Notes: generated by a model not told the origin, from the letters alone. DNA of 38,034 bases from Candidatus Woesebacteria bacterium RIFCSPLOWO2_01_FULL_44_24b (GCA_001793235.1 MGHM01000022.1:11414-49447), one strand, 5' to 3'. Counted from the stretch's first letter, positions 30,778 through 38,034 are shown. Made by a program: numbers and translations.

Positions 30778-31241
30778 TAATTTCCATCATCGCAGCTGTT
30801 TCAGACAATAACGTCATCGGGAAGAACAACAAACTTCCCTGGCATTTGCCCGAGGACCTGAAGCGCTTCAAAGAAGTCACTTCCGGGCACACGGTAATCA
30901 TGGGCAGAAAGACATACGAGTCCATCGGCAGGCCGCTTCCAAATAGAGTTAACATTGTAATAACGAGAAACAAAGACTTTAAGCCAAAAGGAGTAAAAGT
31001 GGTTCATTCAATTGAAGAAGCTCTTTCGCTCGCTAGCGAAGCAGGCGAAACCGAGACGTTCATTATTGGCGGCGCCAAAATCTACAAACAAGCTTTGCCC
31101 TTGGCAAACAAAATTTATTTAACAAGAATTAACAAAAATTACAAAGGTGATGCTTATTTCCCGGAACTTGGGAAAGAATGGAAAGAGACAGAATGTGTTA
31201 AAAAAGAGGGGTACGAGTTTTGTACATATGAAAAAGAATAA
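30774..31241 (+). CDS. folA: Dihydrofolate reductase
   Basis: 155 aa. Reduces dihydrofolate to tetrahydrofolate with NADPH. Seen: IIAAVSDNNVIGKNNKLPWHLPEDLKRFKEVT (Trp23 and the substrate-binding Asp28), VIMGRKTYESIGRPLPNRVNIVITR, FIIGGAKIYKQALPLANKIYLT and YFPEL. All canonical positions are intact. The ATG overlaps the thyA stop (ATGA). Confidence 0.97.
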   Translation: MIISIIAAVSDNNVIGKNNKLPWHLPEDLKRFKEVTSGHTVIMGRKTYESIGRPLPNRVNIVITRNKDFKPKGVKVVHSIEEALSLASEAGETETFIIGGAKIYKQALPLANKIYLTRINKNYKGDAYFPELGKEWKETECVKKEGYEFCTYEKE

Positions 31242-31830
31242 ACAAAGTTTGTTTCTTCGAAATAAAATCATCTGCATAACCGGAATGCCGGGAGCCGGGA
31301 AAACTCTTGCGAGTGAATTTTTTATCAAGAAAGGCATGCTGCACTTACGCTTCGGCCAAGCAGTGTTGGACTATTTAATAAAAAAAGGGCTTACAGTAAA
31401 CGAAAAAAATGAAAGAAAAATCAGAGAATATTTGAGGAAAAAACACGGAATGGCCGCAATGGCAATTCTGAACCTACCCAAACTCAAAGCTCTCAAACAA
31501 AAAGGGCCGGTAATAGCCGACGGGCTATACAGCTTCGACGAGTTTCTGATTCTTAAAAAACAATTTAAGCAAAATATAGTTGTAATTTCTGTTTACGCTC
31601 CGCCCCACATGAGATATGAAAGGCTTGCCCAAAGAAAGCTCATCGCGGGCGATAAAAGGGTAGTAAATAGACCACTAACCAGAAGCGAGGCTGAGTCGAG
31701 GGATTTGGCAGAATTAAAGAATTTGGATAAAGGTGGCACTATTGCCATGTCGGACTATACTGTGCTTAATACAAAGTCTATATCTTTCTTAAACAAACAA
31801 TTAAATGAAATCTACAAAAAAATCAGTTAA
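31228..31830 (+). CDS. P-loop kinase resembling UPF0200 / dephospho-CoA kinase
   Basis: 200 aa from MKKNKQSLF, overlapping folA by 14 bases. Seen: Walker A GMPGAGKT (19-26), an FGQAVLDYLIKKGLTVNEKNERKIREYLRKKHG segment equal to the nucleotide-binding helix of the archaeal UPF0200 kinase family, GPVIADGLYSFDEFLILKKQF (the DGIRS-like motif), VYAPPHMRYERLAQRK and a final AMSDYTVLN (family ADYVIxN). A P-loop nucleotide or dephospho-CoA kinase-like enzyme is supported, but the substrate is not known. Its place between folA and dCMP deaminase suggests a pyrimidine deoxynucleotide. A longer reading from 31147 lies in folA and is rejected. Confidence 0.8.
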   Translation: MKKNKQSLFLRNKIICITGMPGAGKTLASEFFIKKGMLHLRFGQAVLDYLIKKGLTVNEKNERKIREYLRKKHGMAAMAILNLPKLKALKQKGPVIADGLYSFDEFLILKKQFKQNIVVISVYAPPHMRYERLAQRKLIAGDKRVVNRPLTRSEAESRDLAELKNLDKGGTIAMSDYTVLNTKSISFLNKQLNEIYKKIS

Positions 31831-32314
31831 GTACAAAAGGCCTTCATGGGATGATTATTTTATGGAGGTTGCCGATGCAATATCAAAGCGTGCCACTTGC
31901 GACCGCGGCAGAAGCGGCTGCGTTATCGCAAAAGACAAACAGGTATTAGCAACAGGATACGTAGGCTCGCCTTCCGGTTTTCCCCATTGTGACGAAGTTG
32001 GCCATCAAATCAAAAAACTGATTCACGAAGATGGGACGGTAACCGAACACTGTGTAAGAACGGTCCATGCCGAGCAAAACGCTATCTGCCAAGCTGCAAA
32101 ACGTGGAGTTTCAATTAGGGGCGCAACGGTATATTGCAGAATGACTCCTTGCCGCACATGCGCAATGCTACTTATTAACTGTGGAATTGTAAGGGTTTAT
32201 TGTGAAAGAAAGTATCACGCGGGAGCGGAGTCTGAACAAATGTTCAAAAAAGCCAAAATCCCAGTGTCTTATAAATATAAAGAAACTTTAAAATACAGTA
32301 AAACTAGAGCCTAA
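31805..32314 (+). CDS. dCMP deaminase (zinc deaminase)
   Basis: 169 aa. Converts dCMP to dUMP, the substrate of ThyA. Seen: RPSWDDYFMEVADAISKRATCDRGRSGCVI (family N-terminus with a regulatory-site Cys), the zinc site HAEQNAI (His and catalytic Glu) and TPCRTCAMLLINCGI (the PCxxC pair), then VYCERKYHAG. Full metal site. It overlaps the kinase gene by 26 bases. The convergent topA stop overlaps its own stop by 4 bases. Confidence 0.96.
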   Translation: MKSTKKSVKYKRPSWDDYFMEVADAISKRATCDRGRSGCVIAKDKQVLATGYVGSPSGFPHCDEVGHQIKKLIHEDGTVTEHCVRTVHAEQNAICQAAKRGVSIRGATVYCRMTPCRTCAMLLINCGIVRVYCERKYHAGAESEQMFKKAKIPVSYKYKETLKYSKTRA

Positions 32315-34311
32315 GCTGCTGTTGCCACTTCTTTCTTTGGGTTTTTCCAGGAGGCCCAGTCACATTCGGGGTAGCGACTGCAGCCGTAAAAAACTCTGCC
32401 TTTGCCGGTTTTTTTAACTATCACTTCGCCCTCGCCGCATTTCGGGCACTCCATATCAATCTTTTCAACATACTTGTCCGTGTATTTGCAATCCGGAAAA
32501 CGCGAACAGCTTATGAACTTTCCGAATCTCCCAACCCTAATTACTAACTCCCCTTTGTGTTCAACCCCACACTCAGGGCACGGGAGGTTCAGTTTTTCAG
32601 TTTCAATTTTGACTCGTTCAGCATTTTTTTCAACATCTGCGAGCCTTTTTGAAAAAGGCTCGTAGAACTTCTTTAGGTCATCCTTCCATTTCAACTTTCC
32701 CTCGGCAACTTTGTCCAAATTATCTTCCATTTGGGCAGTAAAATCGTATTCAAAAGTGTCAGCAAAATTCTTAACTAAAAACTCAGTCACAGCCACCCCT
32801 ACCGGAGTTGCAAAAAACTTACCTTCCTTTTTTTCAACATAATTTCTAATTTGAATAGTCGAAATTGTAGGAGCATAAGTGCTGGGCCTGCCAATACCCA
32901 AAGCTTCAAGCGTCTTAATTATCGAGGCTTCGTTAAATCTCGCTGGAGGTTGGGTAAACTTCTGCTCAGAGTGAACTTTAATTAAGGACAGGCTTTCATC
33001 TATGGTTACCTCAGGTAAATTAATTACTTCCTCATCACCGGACTTAGGTAACACCTTTCTCCAGCCATCAAACTTCATAACTTGCCCGGAGGCACGCAGT
33101 ATGTAGTATGTAGCATGTAGCACGGGCCCAGATGCTTTAACTTCAATAGTTGTCTGGTCATAAACCGAGGGCATCATCTGGCAAGCCACAAACCGTCGCC
33201 AGACAAGCTCGTAAAGTTTCTTAGTGTCATTACCGTCTAATTTCTCGAGCTTCGAGTGCTCCTTTTTAACAAAAACGTCTGTTGGACGAATAGCCTCGTG
33301 AGCTTCCTGAGCGCTTTTGCTTTTTGTTTTATAAAGCCTTGGCTTTTCAGGCGAATAATTTGGACCAAATTGTTCGGCTATAAAAACGCGGGTACTATCT
33401 ATCGCGCTTGCCGAAAGGTTCAGCGAATCAGTCCTGTGATAAGTAATAAGCCCGTTTTCGTAAAGTATTTGAGCCATTGTCATCGTCTTTTTAGCGGACC
33501 AGCCAAAAAGCCGTGCCGCGGCCTGCGTCATGGTCGACGTAGTAAAAGGCGCATATGGATGCTTGCGAACTTCTTTTTTACGGACATCGGAAACTTTATG
33601 TTCCGATTTTTCCAAGCCCGAGACTACATCTTTGGCCTCTTTTTCATTATGAATCTCCGCCTTTTTGTCGTTAATTTTGACGAGTGACACAACAAATGTT
33701 GCCTTGTCACCCTTCTTACTGACTTCGCTGCCGATTTCCCAATACTCGACCGGCTTAAAGGCTTCAATTTCTTTTTCCCGCTCGACAATCAAGCGCACCG
33801 CCACCGACTGAACCCTGCCGGCTGACAATCCTCGCCTGACTTTCTTCCATAACAAGGGCGAGAGCTTATAACCAACTAATCTATCTAAAACCCGCCTTGC
33901 AATTTGCGCGTCCACCAAATTTTTATCGACACTTCGAGGGTGCCCGATTGCTTCCTCGACCGCTGACTTTGTAATTTCATGGAATACTATTCGTTTTGTA
34001 TCTTTTTTAATCTTATTCTCATCAAAAATCTCAGCAACATGGGAGCTAATGGCCTCGCCTTCACGGTCGGGATCGGTAGCCAGGTAAATCACTTTTGCTT
34101 TTTTGGCTTCAGTCAAAAGGTCTTTTATCGTCTTAGCTTGGCGCTCAACAACCTGGTAATCCGGCTCAAAATTGTGCTCAATATCAACACTAAGTTTACT
34201 TTTGGGCAGATCCTTAACATGGCCCATCGTGGCCGTAACTGAGTAGTCCTTCCCCAAAAATCGCGACAGCGTTTTAGCTTTCGTTGGAGACTCTACTATT
34301 ATCAGGTTCAT
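32311..34311 (-). CDS. topA: DNA topoisomerase I
   Basis: 666 aa. Type IA enzyme that relaxes negative supercoils. Seen: TOPRIM VESPTKAKTLSRFLG (Glu7) and LATDPDREGEA (Asp80, Asp82, Glu84), LSAGRVQSVAVRLI, the active-site Tyr291 in LITYHRTDS (the usual Met of YMRTDS is His), EAHEAIRPT, FNEASIIKTLEALGIGRPSTYAPTI and two C-terminal zinc ribbons (CPECG...CSRFPDC and CPKCG...CSRYPEC). E. coli TopA is longer because of extra C-terminal modules; this is the compact form. A heptamer-repeat insertion lies just before RASGQVMKFDGW. An AAGGAAG just before the ATG may be a ribosome binding site. Confidence 0.97.
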   Translation of the reverse strand: MNLIIVESPTKAKTLSRFLGKDYSVTATMGHVKDLPKSKLSVDIEHNFEPDYQVVERQAKTIKDLLTEAKKAKVIYLATDPDREGEAISSHVAEIFDENKIKKDTKRIVFHEITKSAVEEAIGHPRSVDKNLVDAQIARRVLDRLVGYKLSPLLWKKVRRGLSAGRVQSVAVRLIVEREKEIEAFKPVEYWEIGSEVSKKGDKATFVVSLVKINDKKAEIHNEKEAKDVVSGLEKSEHKVSDVRKKEVRKHPYAPFTTSTMTQAAARLFGWSAKKTMTMAQILYENGLITYHRTDSLNLSASAIDSTRVFIAEQFGPNYSPEKPRLYKTKSKSAQEAHEAIRPTDVFVKKEHSKLEKLDGNDTKKLYELVWRRFVACQMMPSVYDQTTIEVKASGPVLHATYYILRASGQVMKFDGWRKVLPKSGDEEVINLPEVTIDESLSLIKVHSEQKFTQPPARFNEASIIKTLEALGIGRPSTYAPTISTIQIRNYVEKKEGKFFATPVGVAVTEFLVKNFADTFEYDFTAQMEDNLDKVAEGKLKWKDDLKKFYEPFSKRLADVEKNAERVKIETEKLNLPCPECGVEHKGELVIRVGRFGKFISCSRFPDCKYTDKYVEKIDMECPKCGEGEVIVKKTGKGRVFYGCSRYPECDWASWKNPKKEVATAA
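33099..33123 (-). repeat. Tandem heptamer repeat inside topA
   Basis: Plus strand: GTATGTA, GTATGTA, GCATGTA, then GCAC, a strict period of 7. On the coding strand it encodes LHATYYILRA, at a point where related enzymes go from a short loop straight to FRASG. Second heptameric repeat in a housekeeping gene in this window. Confidence 0.65.
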
Positions 34312-34348
34312 AGACTTCCTTAACTAAACATGAAGTGTAGCAGATGTG

Positions 34349-34930
34349 TCAATAGACAGACTCTAAATATTCCAAGATATCTGCCGGGGATTTGGCCACT
34401 CGTGCGCCTTGTTCTATTAAATAAAGTGGTGCTTCAGACATGGGTGAATTGACCGGCCCGGGAACTGCGAAAACTTCCACTCCCAAGTTCGCCGCGTGAG
34501 TGGCCGTCGAAAGCGTTCCGCTTTTTTGTTTCCCTTCCACTACTAAAACCGCCAGTGACAATTTGGCTATGAGTTCATTCCTTTGCAGGAAATTTTTTCC
34601 AACCGGTTTGGTACCCACGGGAAATAAACTCACCAAGGCACCACTGTTAGTTATTCGATTGGCAAGAGCTATGTTTTCGGGAGGATAAATAATGTCTATC
34701 CCGCTTCCCAAAACTGCAATTGTCCGACCGCCCGCGGCAAGAGCCGCGACGTGGGCAACAGTATCAATACCGCGGGCGAGACCAGACACTATGGTTACAC
34801 CATTTTTGGCCAGTTCAAAGGCAAATTTATATGCCATGTCTTTGCCATATTTCGTCGGGGTTCTTGAGCCTACAATCGCAACTGCTCTTTTGTCTTGGGG
34901 CGTTACCTCTCCGAGTATCCAAGTCTTCAT
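34349..34930 (-). CDS. dprA: DprA/Smf DNA-processing protein, core-only form
   Basis: 193 aa, against about 290-380 aa for most DprA. It binds incoming single-stranded DNA and loads RecA during transformation. Seen: VAIVGSRTPTKYGKDMAY, IVSGLARGIDTVAHVAAL, TIAVLGSGIDIIYPPENIALA, FLQRNELIAKLSLAVLVVEG (the RN motif) and SGTLSTATHAANLGVEVFAVPG. Only the Rossmann-like core is present: the N-terminal SAM-like and C-terminal winged-helix parts are missing. It overlaps the PBP2 gene by 4 bases (ATGA). Competence is plausible in CPR, but no other competence genes lie here. Confidence 0.94.
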   Translation of the reverse strand: MKTWILGEVTPQDKRAVAIVGSRTPTKYGKDMAYKFAFELAKNGVTIVSGLARGIDTVAHVAALAAGGRTIAVLGSGIDIIYPPENIALANRITNSGALVSLFPVGTKPVGKNFLQRNELIAKLSLAVLVVEGKQKSGTLSTATHAANLGVEVFAVPGPVNSPMSEAPLYLIEQGARVAKSPADILEYLESVY

Positions 34931-36528
34931 GGATGGAATATAAAGTCCGCAATTTCCCGCGCAATTGGAGCCGCAACCTTACTGCCCTCCCCACCTTTCT
35001 CAACCAAGACCGTGATTACGTATTCAGGATTGTCCAGTGGGGCAAAGACTGTAAACCACGCGTGGGTCTCGTCTTTGACCGAAGTTTCTGCAGTCCCGGT
35101 CTTGCAACCTACATCCGGTGAAAAATCAAAAAATGGCACACCGGTTCCACCCGCGTCACAGGCCCCCCTCATTCCTTCTTTTATCAAACCCAGTACCTCG
35201 CTACTCACATTTAACGATCTACATACGGGTTCTTGAACCAGCTTCAAATCGCAAAGCTTGCCCCCATTTGCCACGAATCCTGCAAGTCTGTGGTTTGCCA
35301 GAGGTGTGACCGCCAAGTCCCCCTGCCCTATAGCCATATGATAGGTGTTACCAAGATACCAGCGCTCGCCCTTGACTGCCTTCTTCCACTCGGGAGAAGG
35401 CACGAGTCCCGAGGCTTCCCCCGGCAAATCAATTCCGGTTGGTTCGGATAGCCCAAAGCGCTTGGCCCAGTTGGAGAGCGCCTCGGCACCAACCAGGGAA
35501 CCTACTTCATAAAAGAACGTGTCAGTTGAGCGGGCAATAGCCCGAACTACATTAATCACTCCTTCAGTACCGCCGTATTGGGTAAAGTACCAATTATTAT
35601 ATTGAAACTCGTCAATGGAGATGACGCCCTTGTCCTCATAGGTGTATTCGCTTTCAATTTTGCCTTCTTCAACAGCGGCTGTAGTAGTTACAATTTTAAA
35701 AATAGAGCCCGGATGGTAGGTGCCTGCAATGACTCTATTAAACATGGGGAGGCTCGTATCCGTTAAAAATTTACTAATATCTTCATTTGGGTCAAAGGCA
35801 GGTGAGGAGTAAAGCGCAAAGACATGGCCGATGGTGTCTGTAACTATCACTGAACCTGCCTGCGCAGGCAGGCCTACCTTGCCTTTCATCGTTTCGGCCA
35901 CTTTTCTTTGTAGTTTATAGTTAAGGCTCGTTTTAACATCCTCGCCGGGAATTGGCGCGCGTCTTCCCAGTGTCCGCACGCGGTTCCCCATAGTATCCAC
36001 CTCAACCAACTCTTCCCCGTCAATGCCCCTCAACCTGCAGTTATAATACTGCTCAAGCCCTCCGCGGCCAACAAACGACCCAAGCTGTCTGGCGCCCTTA
36101 TGCGCGCATTCCGGGTCTACTTTATCTACCTCCTCGGCATCAACTTCACCCAAGTACCCGGTGATATGAGCAAAGTCCGGCCCATAAATATACTTTCTAC
36201 GCCACTCAACAATCGTTTGTTCCTCAGGAGTATTTTCATCCGCCAGCCCTTTTGTATAGCCCTCCAAGGGGTCGAACTTAACAGTCTTTTTTACCGGCTC
36301 ATTATCCACCAAAAGCACGCCATCTTTGTCCAAAATTTTTCCACGGGGCGCAACTATGGCAACTCGGCGCACGCGGTTTCCTTCAGCAAGCTCCCGGTAA
36401 TAAGCCCCTTTGATTACTTGAAGTTCGGCGAGCCGGCCAATAATTACAACCATTCCGAGAAGAAGAAGGCCACGAAAAAACCAACTCAGCCAGGATTGAA
36501 TCTTGGGCGTTGCCGCAGACTGCATCAT
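34927..36528 (-). CDS. mrdA: PBP2-type class B penicillin-binding protein
   Basis: 533 aa from MMQSAATPK. Cross-links peptidoglycan during cell elongation, with MreB. Seen: one N-terminal membrane helix (about 15-32), a pedestal domain with APRGKILDKDGVLLVDNEPV (class B), the transpeptidase motifs PGSIFK (Ser275, Lys278), STD (334-336, SxN-like as in PBP2) and KTGTAE (Lys476), and GNTYHMAIGQGDLAVTPL. ATG at 36528 chosen (ATG at 36525 also possible); a longer reading from 36642 would run back through the PD40 gene and adds a non-family N-terminus. A 31-base gap separates it from the PD40 gene. An 18-bp palindrome codes for LPAQAG at about 220. Confidence 0.95.
   Translation of the reverse strand: MMQSAATPKIQSWLSWFFRGLLLLGMVVIIGRLAELQVIKGAYYRELAEGNRVRRVAIVAPRGKILDKDGVLLVDNEPVKKTVKFDPLEGYTKGLADENTPEEQTIVEWRRKYIYGPDFAHITGYLGEVDAEEVDKVDPECAHKGARQLGSFVGRGGLEQYYNCRLRGIDGEELVEVDTMGNRVRTLGRRAPIPGEDVKTSLNYKLQRKVAETMKGKVGLPAQAGSVIVTDTIGHVFALYSSPAFDPNEDISKFLTDTSLPMFNRVIAGTYHPGSIFKIVTTTAAVEEGKIESEYTYEDKGVISIDEFQYNNWYFTQYGGTEGVINVVRAIARSTDTFFYEVGSLVGAEALSNWAKRFGLSEPTGIDLPGEASGLVPSPEWKKAVKGERWYLGNTYHMAIGQGDLAVTPLANHRLAGFVANGGKLCDLKLVQEPVCRSLNVSSEVLGLIKEGMRGACDAGGTGVPFFDFSPDVGCKTGTAETSVKDETHAWFTVFAPLDNPEYVITVLVEKGGEGSKVAAPIAREIADFIFHP
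35855..35872. repeat. 18-bp perfect palindrome inside the PBP2 gene
   Basis: CCTGCCTGCGCAGGCAGG equals its own reverse complement over 18 bp. In the gene it encodes LPAQAG in the loop before SVIVTDTIGHVFALYSS. It is much richer in GC than its surroundings and sits where family members have a short variable loop. Confidence 0.8.
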
Positions 36529-36559
36529 AAGTGCAGTTTGTATTATTTGGAGCCAACTT

Positions 36560-37165
36560 TCAAGTTCTTGGGGGGGCAACAGCAACTCTTGGAGAATTTG
36601 GATCGCAGCTTCCATACCAACTCTGAAGTATGCAGCTTTCAAAATTGATTTTAAAAACTGTTCGCCAGTCTAAATTATATTCATACGCCATGTTATCTGT
36701 GATTTTGCGTACGTTCGTTCCATTGATATCCATAACGTAGACTTCTCTTTTATAATCACCAACTGAAACGGATAAAAATGCCACACGGTCACCGTCAGGG
36801 GAAAATGTTGGCTCATACTCGTGATCAGTTGTGTTGGTAACTCGAACTAACTCCATCCGATTAAAATCCATTATATATAATTCGAAAATCCCATCTCTGC
36901 GTGACCCAAAAATCATACGTGTGCCGTCAGAAGATATTTCTGGTTGGAAATCTGCAGCTTCATTTCGGCTTATATTAACTGCTGTAATTCCACCTAAATT
37001 GTCATCATAAAGATATATTTCAGAGGATTCACCTCTGTTGTATTCTGTTTTAAGTCTAAATTCGCTTGCGTCAAAATTTTCCTGTGAGGATAAAAGCTTT
37101 GTTCCACCTACTAGAACCGAAGAAAGTCCAATCAAGCCTCCAGCAATTTTCAAATGCTCCCGCAT
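36560..37165 (-). CDS. TolB-like (PD40) beta-propeller fragment, exported
   Basis: 201 aa. An N-terminal hydrophobic stretch (LKIAGGLIGLSSVLVGG) acts as signal or anchor. Two or three PD40/WD40-like blades are visible: FQPEISSDGTRMIFGSRRDGIFELYIMDFNRMELVRVTN and HEYEPTFSPDGDRVAFLSVSVGDYKREVYVMDINGTNVRKITDN, each with the SPDGxRxAF core. TolB has a longer propeller plus an N-terminal domain; here only part of one propeller is present, so it may be a degraded or self-assembling form. It follows a near-perfect promoter and precedes the PBP2 gene. A role in envelope or cell shape is likely from context. Confidence 0.8.
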   Translation of the reverse strand: MREHLKIAGGLIGLSSVLVGGTKLLSSQENFDASEFRLKTEYNRGESSEIYLYDDNLGGITAVNISRNEAADFQPEISSDGTRMIFGSRRDGIFELYIMDFNRMELVRVTNTTDHEYEPTFSPDGDRVAFLSVSVGDYKREVYVMDINGTNVRKITDNMAYEYNLDWRTVFKINFESCILQSWYGSCDPNSPRVAVAPPRT

Positions 37166-37170
37166 ATTCT

Positions 37171-37198
37171 ATTATGCTCTAATACTATAAGTTGTCAA
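37171..37198 (-). promoter_or_regulatory. Near-consensus promoter of the PD40 gene
   Basis: TTGACA (37198-37193), a 16-base spacer, CATAAT (37176-37171) and then 5 bases to the ATG. This is the best -35/-10 pair seen in the window, again giving a leaderless mRNA. Confidence 0.7.
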
Positions 37199-37216
37199 TA
37201 TAGTAATTCACTATAT
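37198..37216 (-). repeat. Inverted repeat after mreB
   Basis: Seven-base arms ATATAGT and ACTATAT separated by 5 bases, directly behind the mreB stop and touching the -35 of the PD40 gene. The stem is AT-rich with no long T-run, so it is a weak terminator at best; an operator is equally possible. Confidence 0.35.
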
Positions 37217-37217
37217 A

Positions 37218-38034
37218 TCATCTAAGACCTGCGGTAATATTCACTTTTGCCAAGAGTGAGGGATTTATTAGAAGCAAGCCGCAGCCGCGGGCCACACAGG
37301 TCATAGCGTCTTCCGCAATTATCACTTTGGTTTTTGTAGCCTCACGAACTACTTTATCGATACCTGGGATTAGAGAACCTCCTCCTGCCATAACAATACC
37401 ATTCTCCATCGCATCACTCACAAGCTCGGGTGGAGCTTCTTCCAAAACGTCTTTGATGTGCCCCACAATTTCGGTGATAACGGGCGAGAGTGCCTCGCGC
37501 ACTTCTTCTGCCGAAACCTTCATTGACTTGGGGAGCCCGGTTTCAAGGTCGCGCCCGCGCACCACGGCAAACTTTTCCTCCGGGCTTGGGGTGAAGGAGC
37601 CGATTTGAATTTTTAAGTTCTCGGCAGTCGGCTGGCCCAAAAGAAGCGCATATTTAAGCCGAAAATAATTCATTATCGCCTCATCCATCTCGTCCCCCGC
37701 AATTCGAACTGAGCGCCCAAGAACTATCCCACCCAGGGAAATCACAGCAATTTCTGTGGTTCCTCCGCCAATATCTACTATAAAAATCCCCCGTGGGTCT
37801 TCAACCGCAAGGCCCGCTCCAATTGCTGCGGCCATTGGCTCCTCAACCAAGTAAGCCTTGCGGGCTCCAGCAGCTATTGCGGCATCAGCTACTGCGCGGC
37901 GCTCAACTTCGGTAACTCCCGAGGGAATACCAACAATTACCCTAGGCCGGGGAATTTTTGGAATAAGCCCGCCTGAAGTATTAACCTGGCGCACATAGTG
38001 AGTAAGCATTGCGGCCGTTGCATCAAAATCCGCG
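37218..38034 (-). CDS. mreB: Rod-shape protein MreB, cut by the right edge
   Basis: C-terminal 272 codons of the bacterial actin that directs cell elongation. Seen: DFDATAAMLTHYVRQ (MreB N-domain motif, across the window end), VIVGIPSGVTEVERRAVADAAIAAGARKAYLVEEPMAAAIGAGL, the ATP-binding FIVDIGGGTTEIAVISLGGIV, the later DEMDEAIMNYFRLKYALLLGQPTAENLK and GIVMAGGGSLIPGIDKVV, and the C-terminal end CVARGCGLLLINPSLL. The first 60 or so residues lie outside the window. Its frame is open to the right edge. It is followed by a propeller protein and PBP2, an arrangement consistent with an elongation-machinery gene cluster. Confidence 0.97.
   Translation of the reverse strand, partial: ADFDATAAMLTHYVRQVNTSGGLIPKIPRPRVIVGIPSGVTEVERRAVADAAIAAGARKAYLVEEPMAAAIGAGLAVEDPRGIFIVDIGGGTTEIAVISLGGIVLGRSVRIAGDEMDEAIMNYFRLKYALLLGQPTAENLKIQIGSFTPSPEEKFAVVRGRDLETGLPKSMKVSAEEVREALSPVITEIVGHIKDVLEEAPPELVSDAMENGIVMAGGGSLIPGIDKVVREATKTKVIIAEDAMTCVARGCGLLLINPSLLAKVNITAGLR

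Noticed and set aside
33256..33687. 143-codon open frame on the plus strand
   Set aside because: Opposite conserved topA motifs; a shadow frame.
36100..36648. 182-codon open frame on the plus strand
   Set aside because: Opposite the PBP2 gene and the end of the PD40 gene; no recognisable protein.

Overview
The window looks like a piece of a very compact bacterial genome of the Candidate Phyla Radiation (Patescibacteria), most likely from the Microgenomates side. The reasons are gene content and style. Many housekeeping proteins are trimmed: EF-Ts is about 150 aa, ProRS lacks the editing insertion, DprA is only the Rossmann core, and YbeY is short. Many gene pairs overlap by 1-26 bases. About a dozen small exported or helical proteins match no family I recognise. 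TGA is used as a stop. No rRNA, tRNA, CRISPR array, insertion sequence or prophage gene is visible. No stretch over 300 bases lacks a gene; the longest gap is about 100 bases (2782-2879).

Layout. Positions 1-2781 (minus) hold a frameshifted, edge-cut YfiH/PgeF gene, a coupled pair of unknown genes and a hicBA module. A Fic protein (2880-3851, plus) follows, behind five tandem 10-bp repeats. 3848-6940 is an envelope-flavoured cluster: two VTT/DedA-type membrane proteins, an M14-like zinc peptidase and an alpha/beta hydrolase. 6944-10229 (minus) has a soluble PAS-PAS histidine kinase, a VapBC-like pair and three stand-alone receiver domains. 10255-11240 (plus) has an ATP-cone protein and two unknown small proteins.

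11244-18959 (minus) is one long co-directional block, in transcription order: HIT protein, a DUF2283/DUF4258-like pair, yqeY, ybeY, dnaX, ybaB, recR, a coiled-coil protein, cysS and three membrane or exported unknowns. A CofD/YvcK-like gene (18998-20041) is transcribed the other way. 20047-29821 (minus) runs tmk, unknown, glyA, unknown, folD, unknown, rpsB, tsf, frr, rseP, unknown, proS, unknown. 29854-32314 (plus) carries thyA, folA, a UPF0200-like kinase and dCMP deaminase. With tmk, glyA and folD these form an almost complete dCMP-to-dTDP and one-carbon folate cycle. 32311-38034 (minus) has mreB (cut by the right edge), a TolB-like propeller fragment, a PBP2-type transpeptidase, dprA and topA.

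The most interesting signals are regulatory or decoding signals. (1) dnaX carries an A9 run at the end of the clamp-loader collar, with stop codons just downstream in both other frames and a strong hairpin right behind it, which predicts a programmed short gamma-like subunit. (2) Five 10-bp phased repeats lie between hicB and fic. (3) At least 22 genes have a TAnnnT-like -10 box ending only 5-11 bases before the start codon, so leaderless mRNA appears to be the rule; in two divergent pairs one symmetric -10 box seems to serve both genes. (4) Short heptamer or palindromic elements lie in frame inside cysS, topA and the PBP2 gene.
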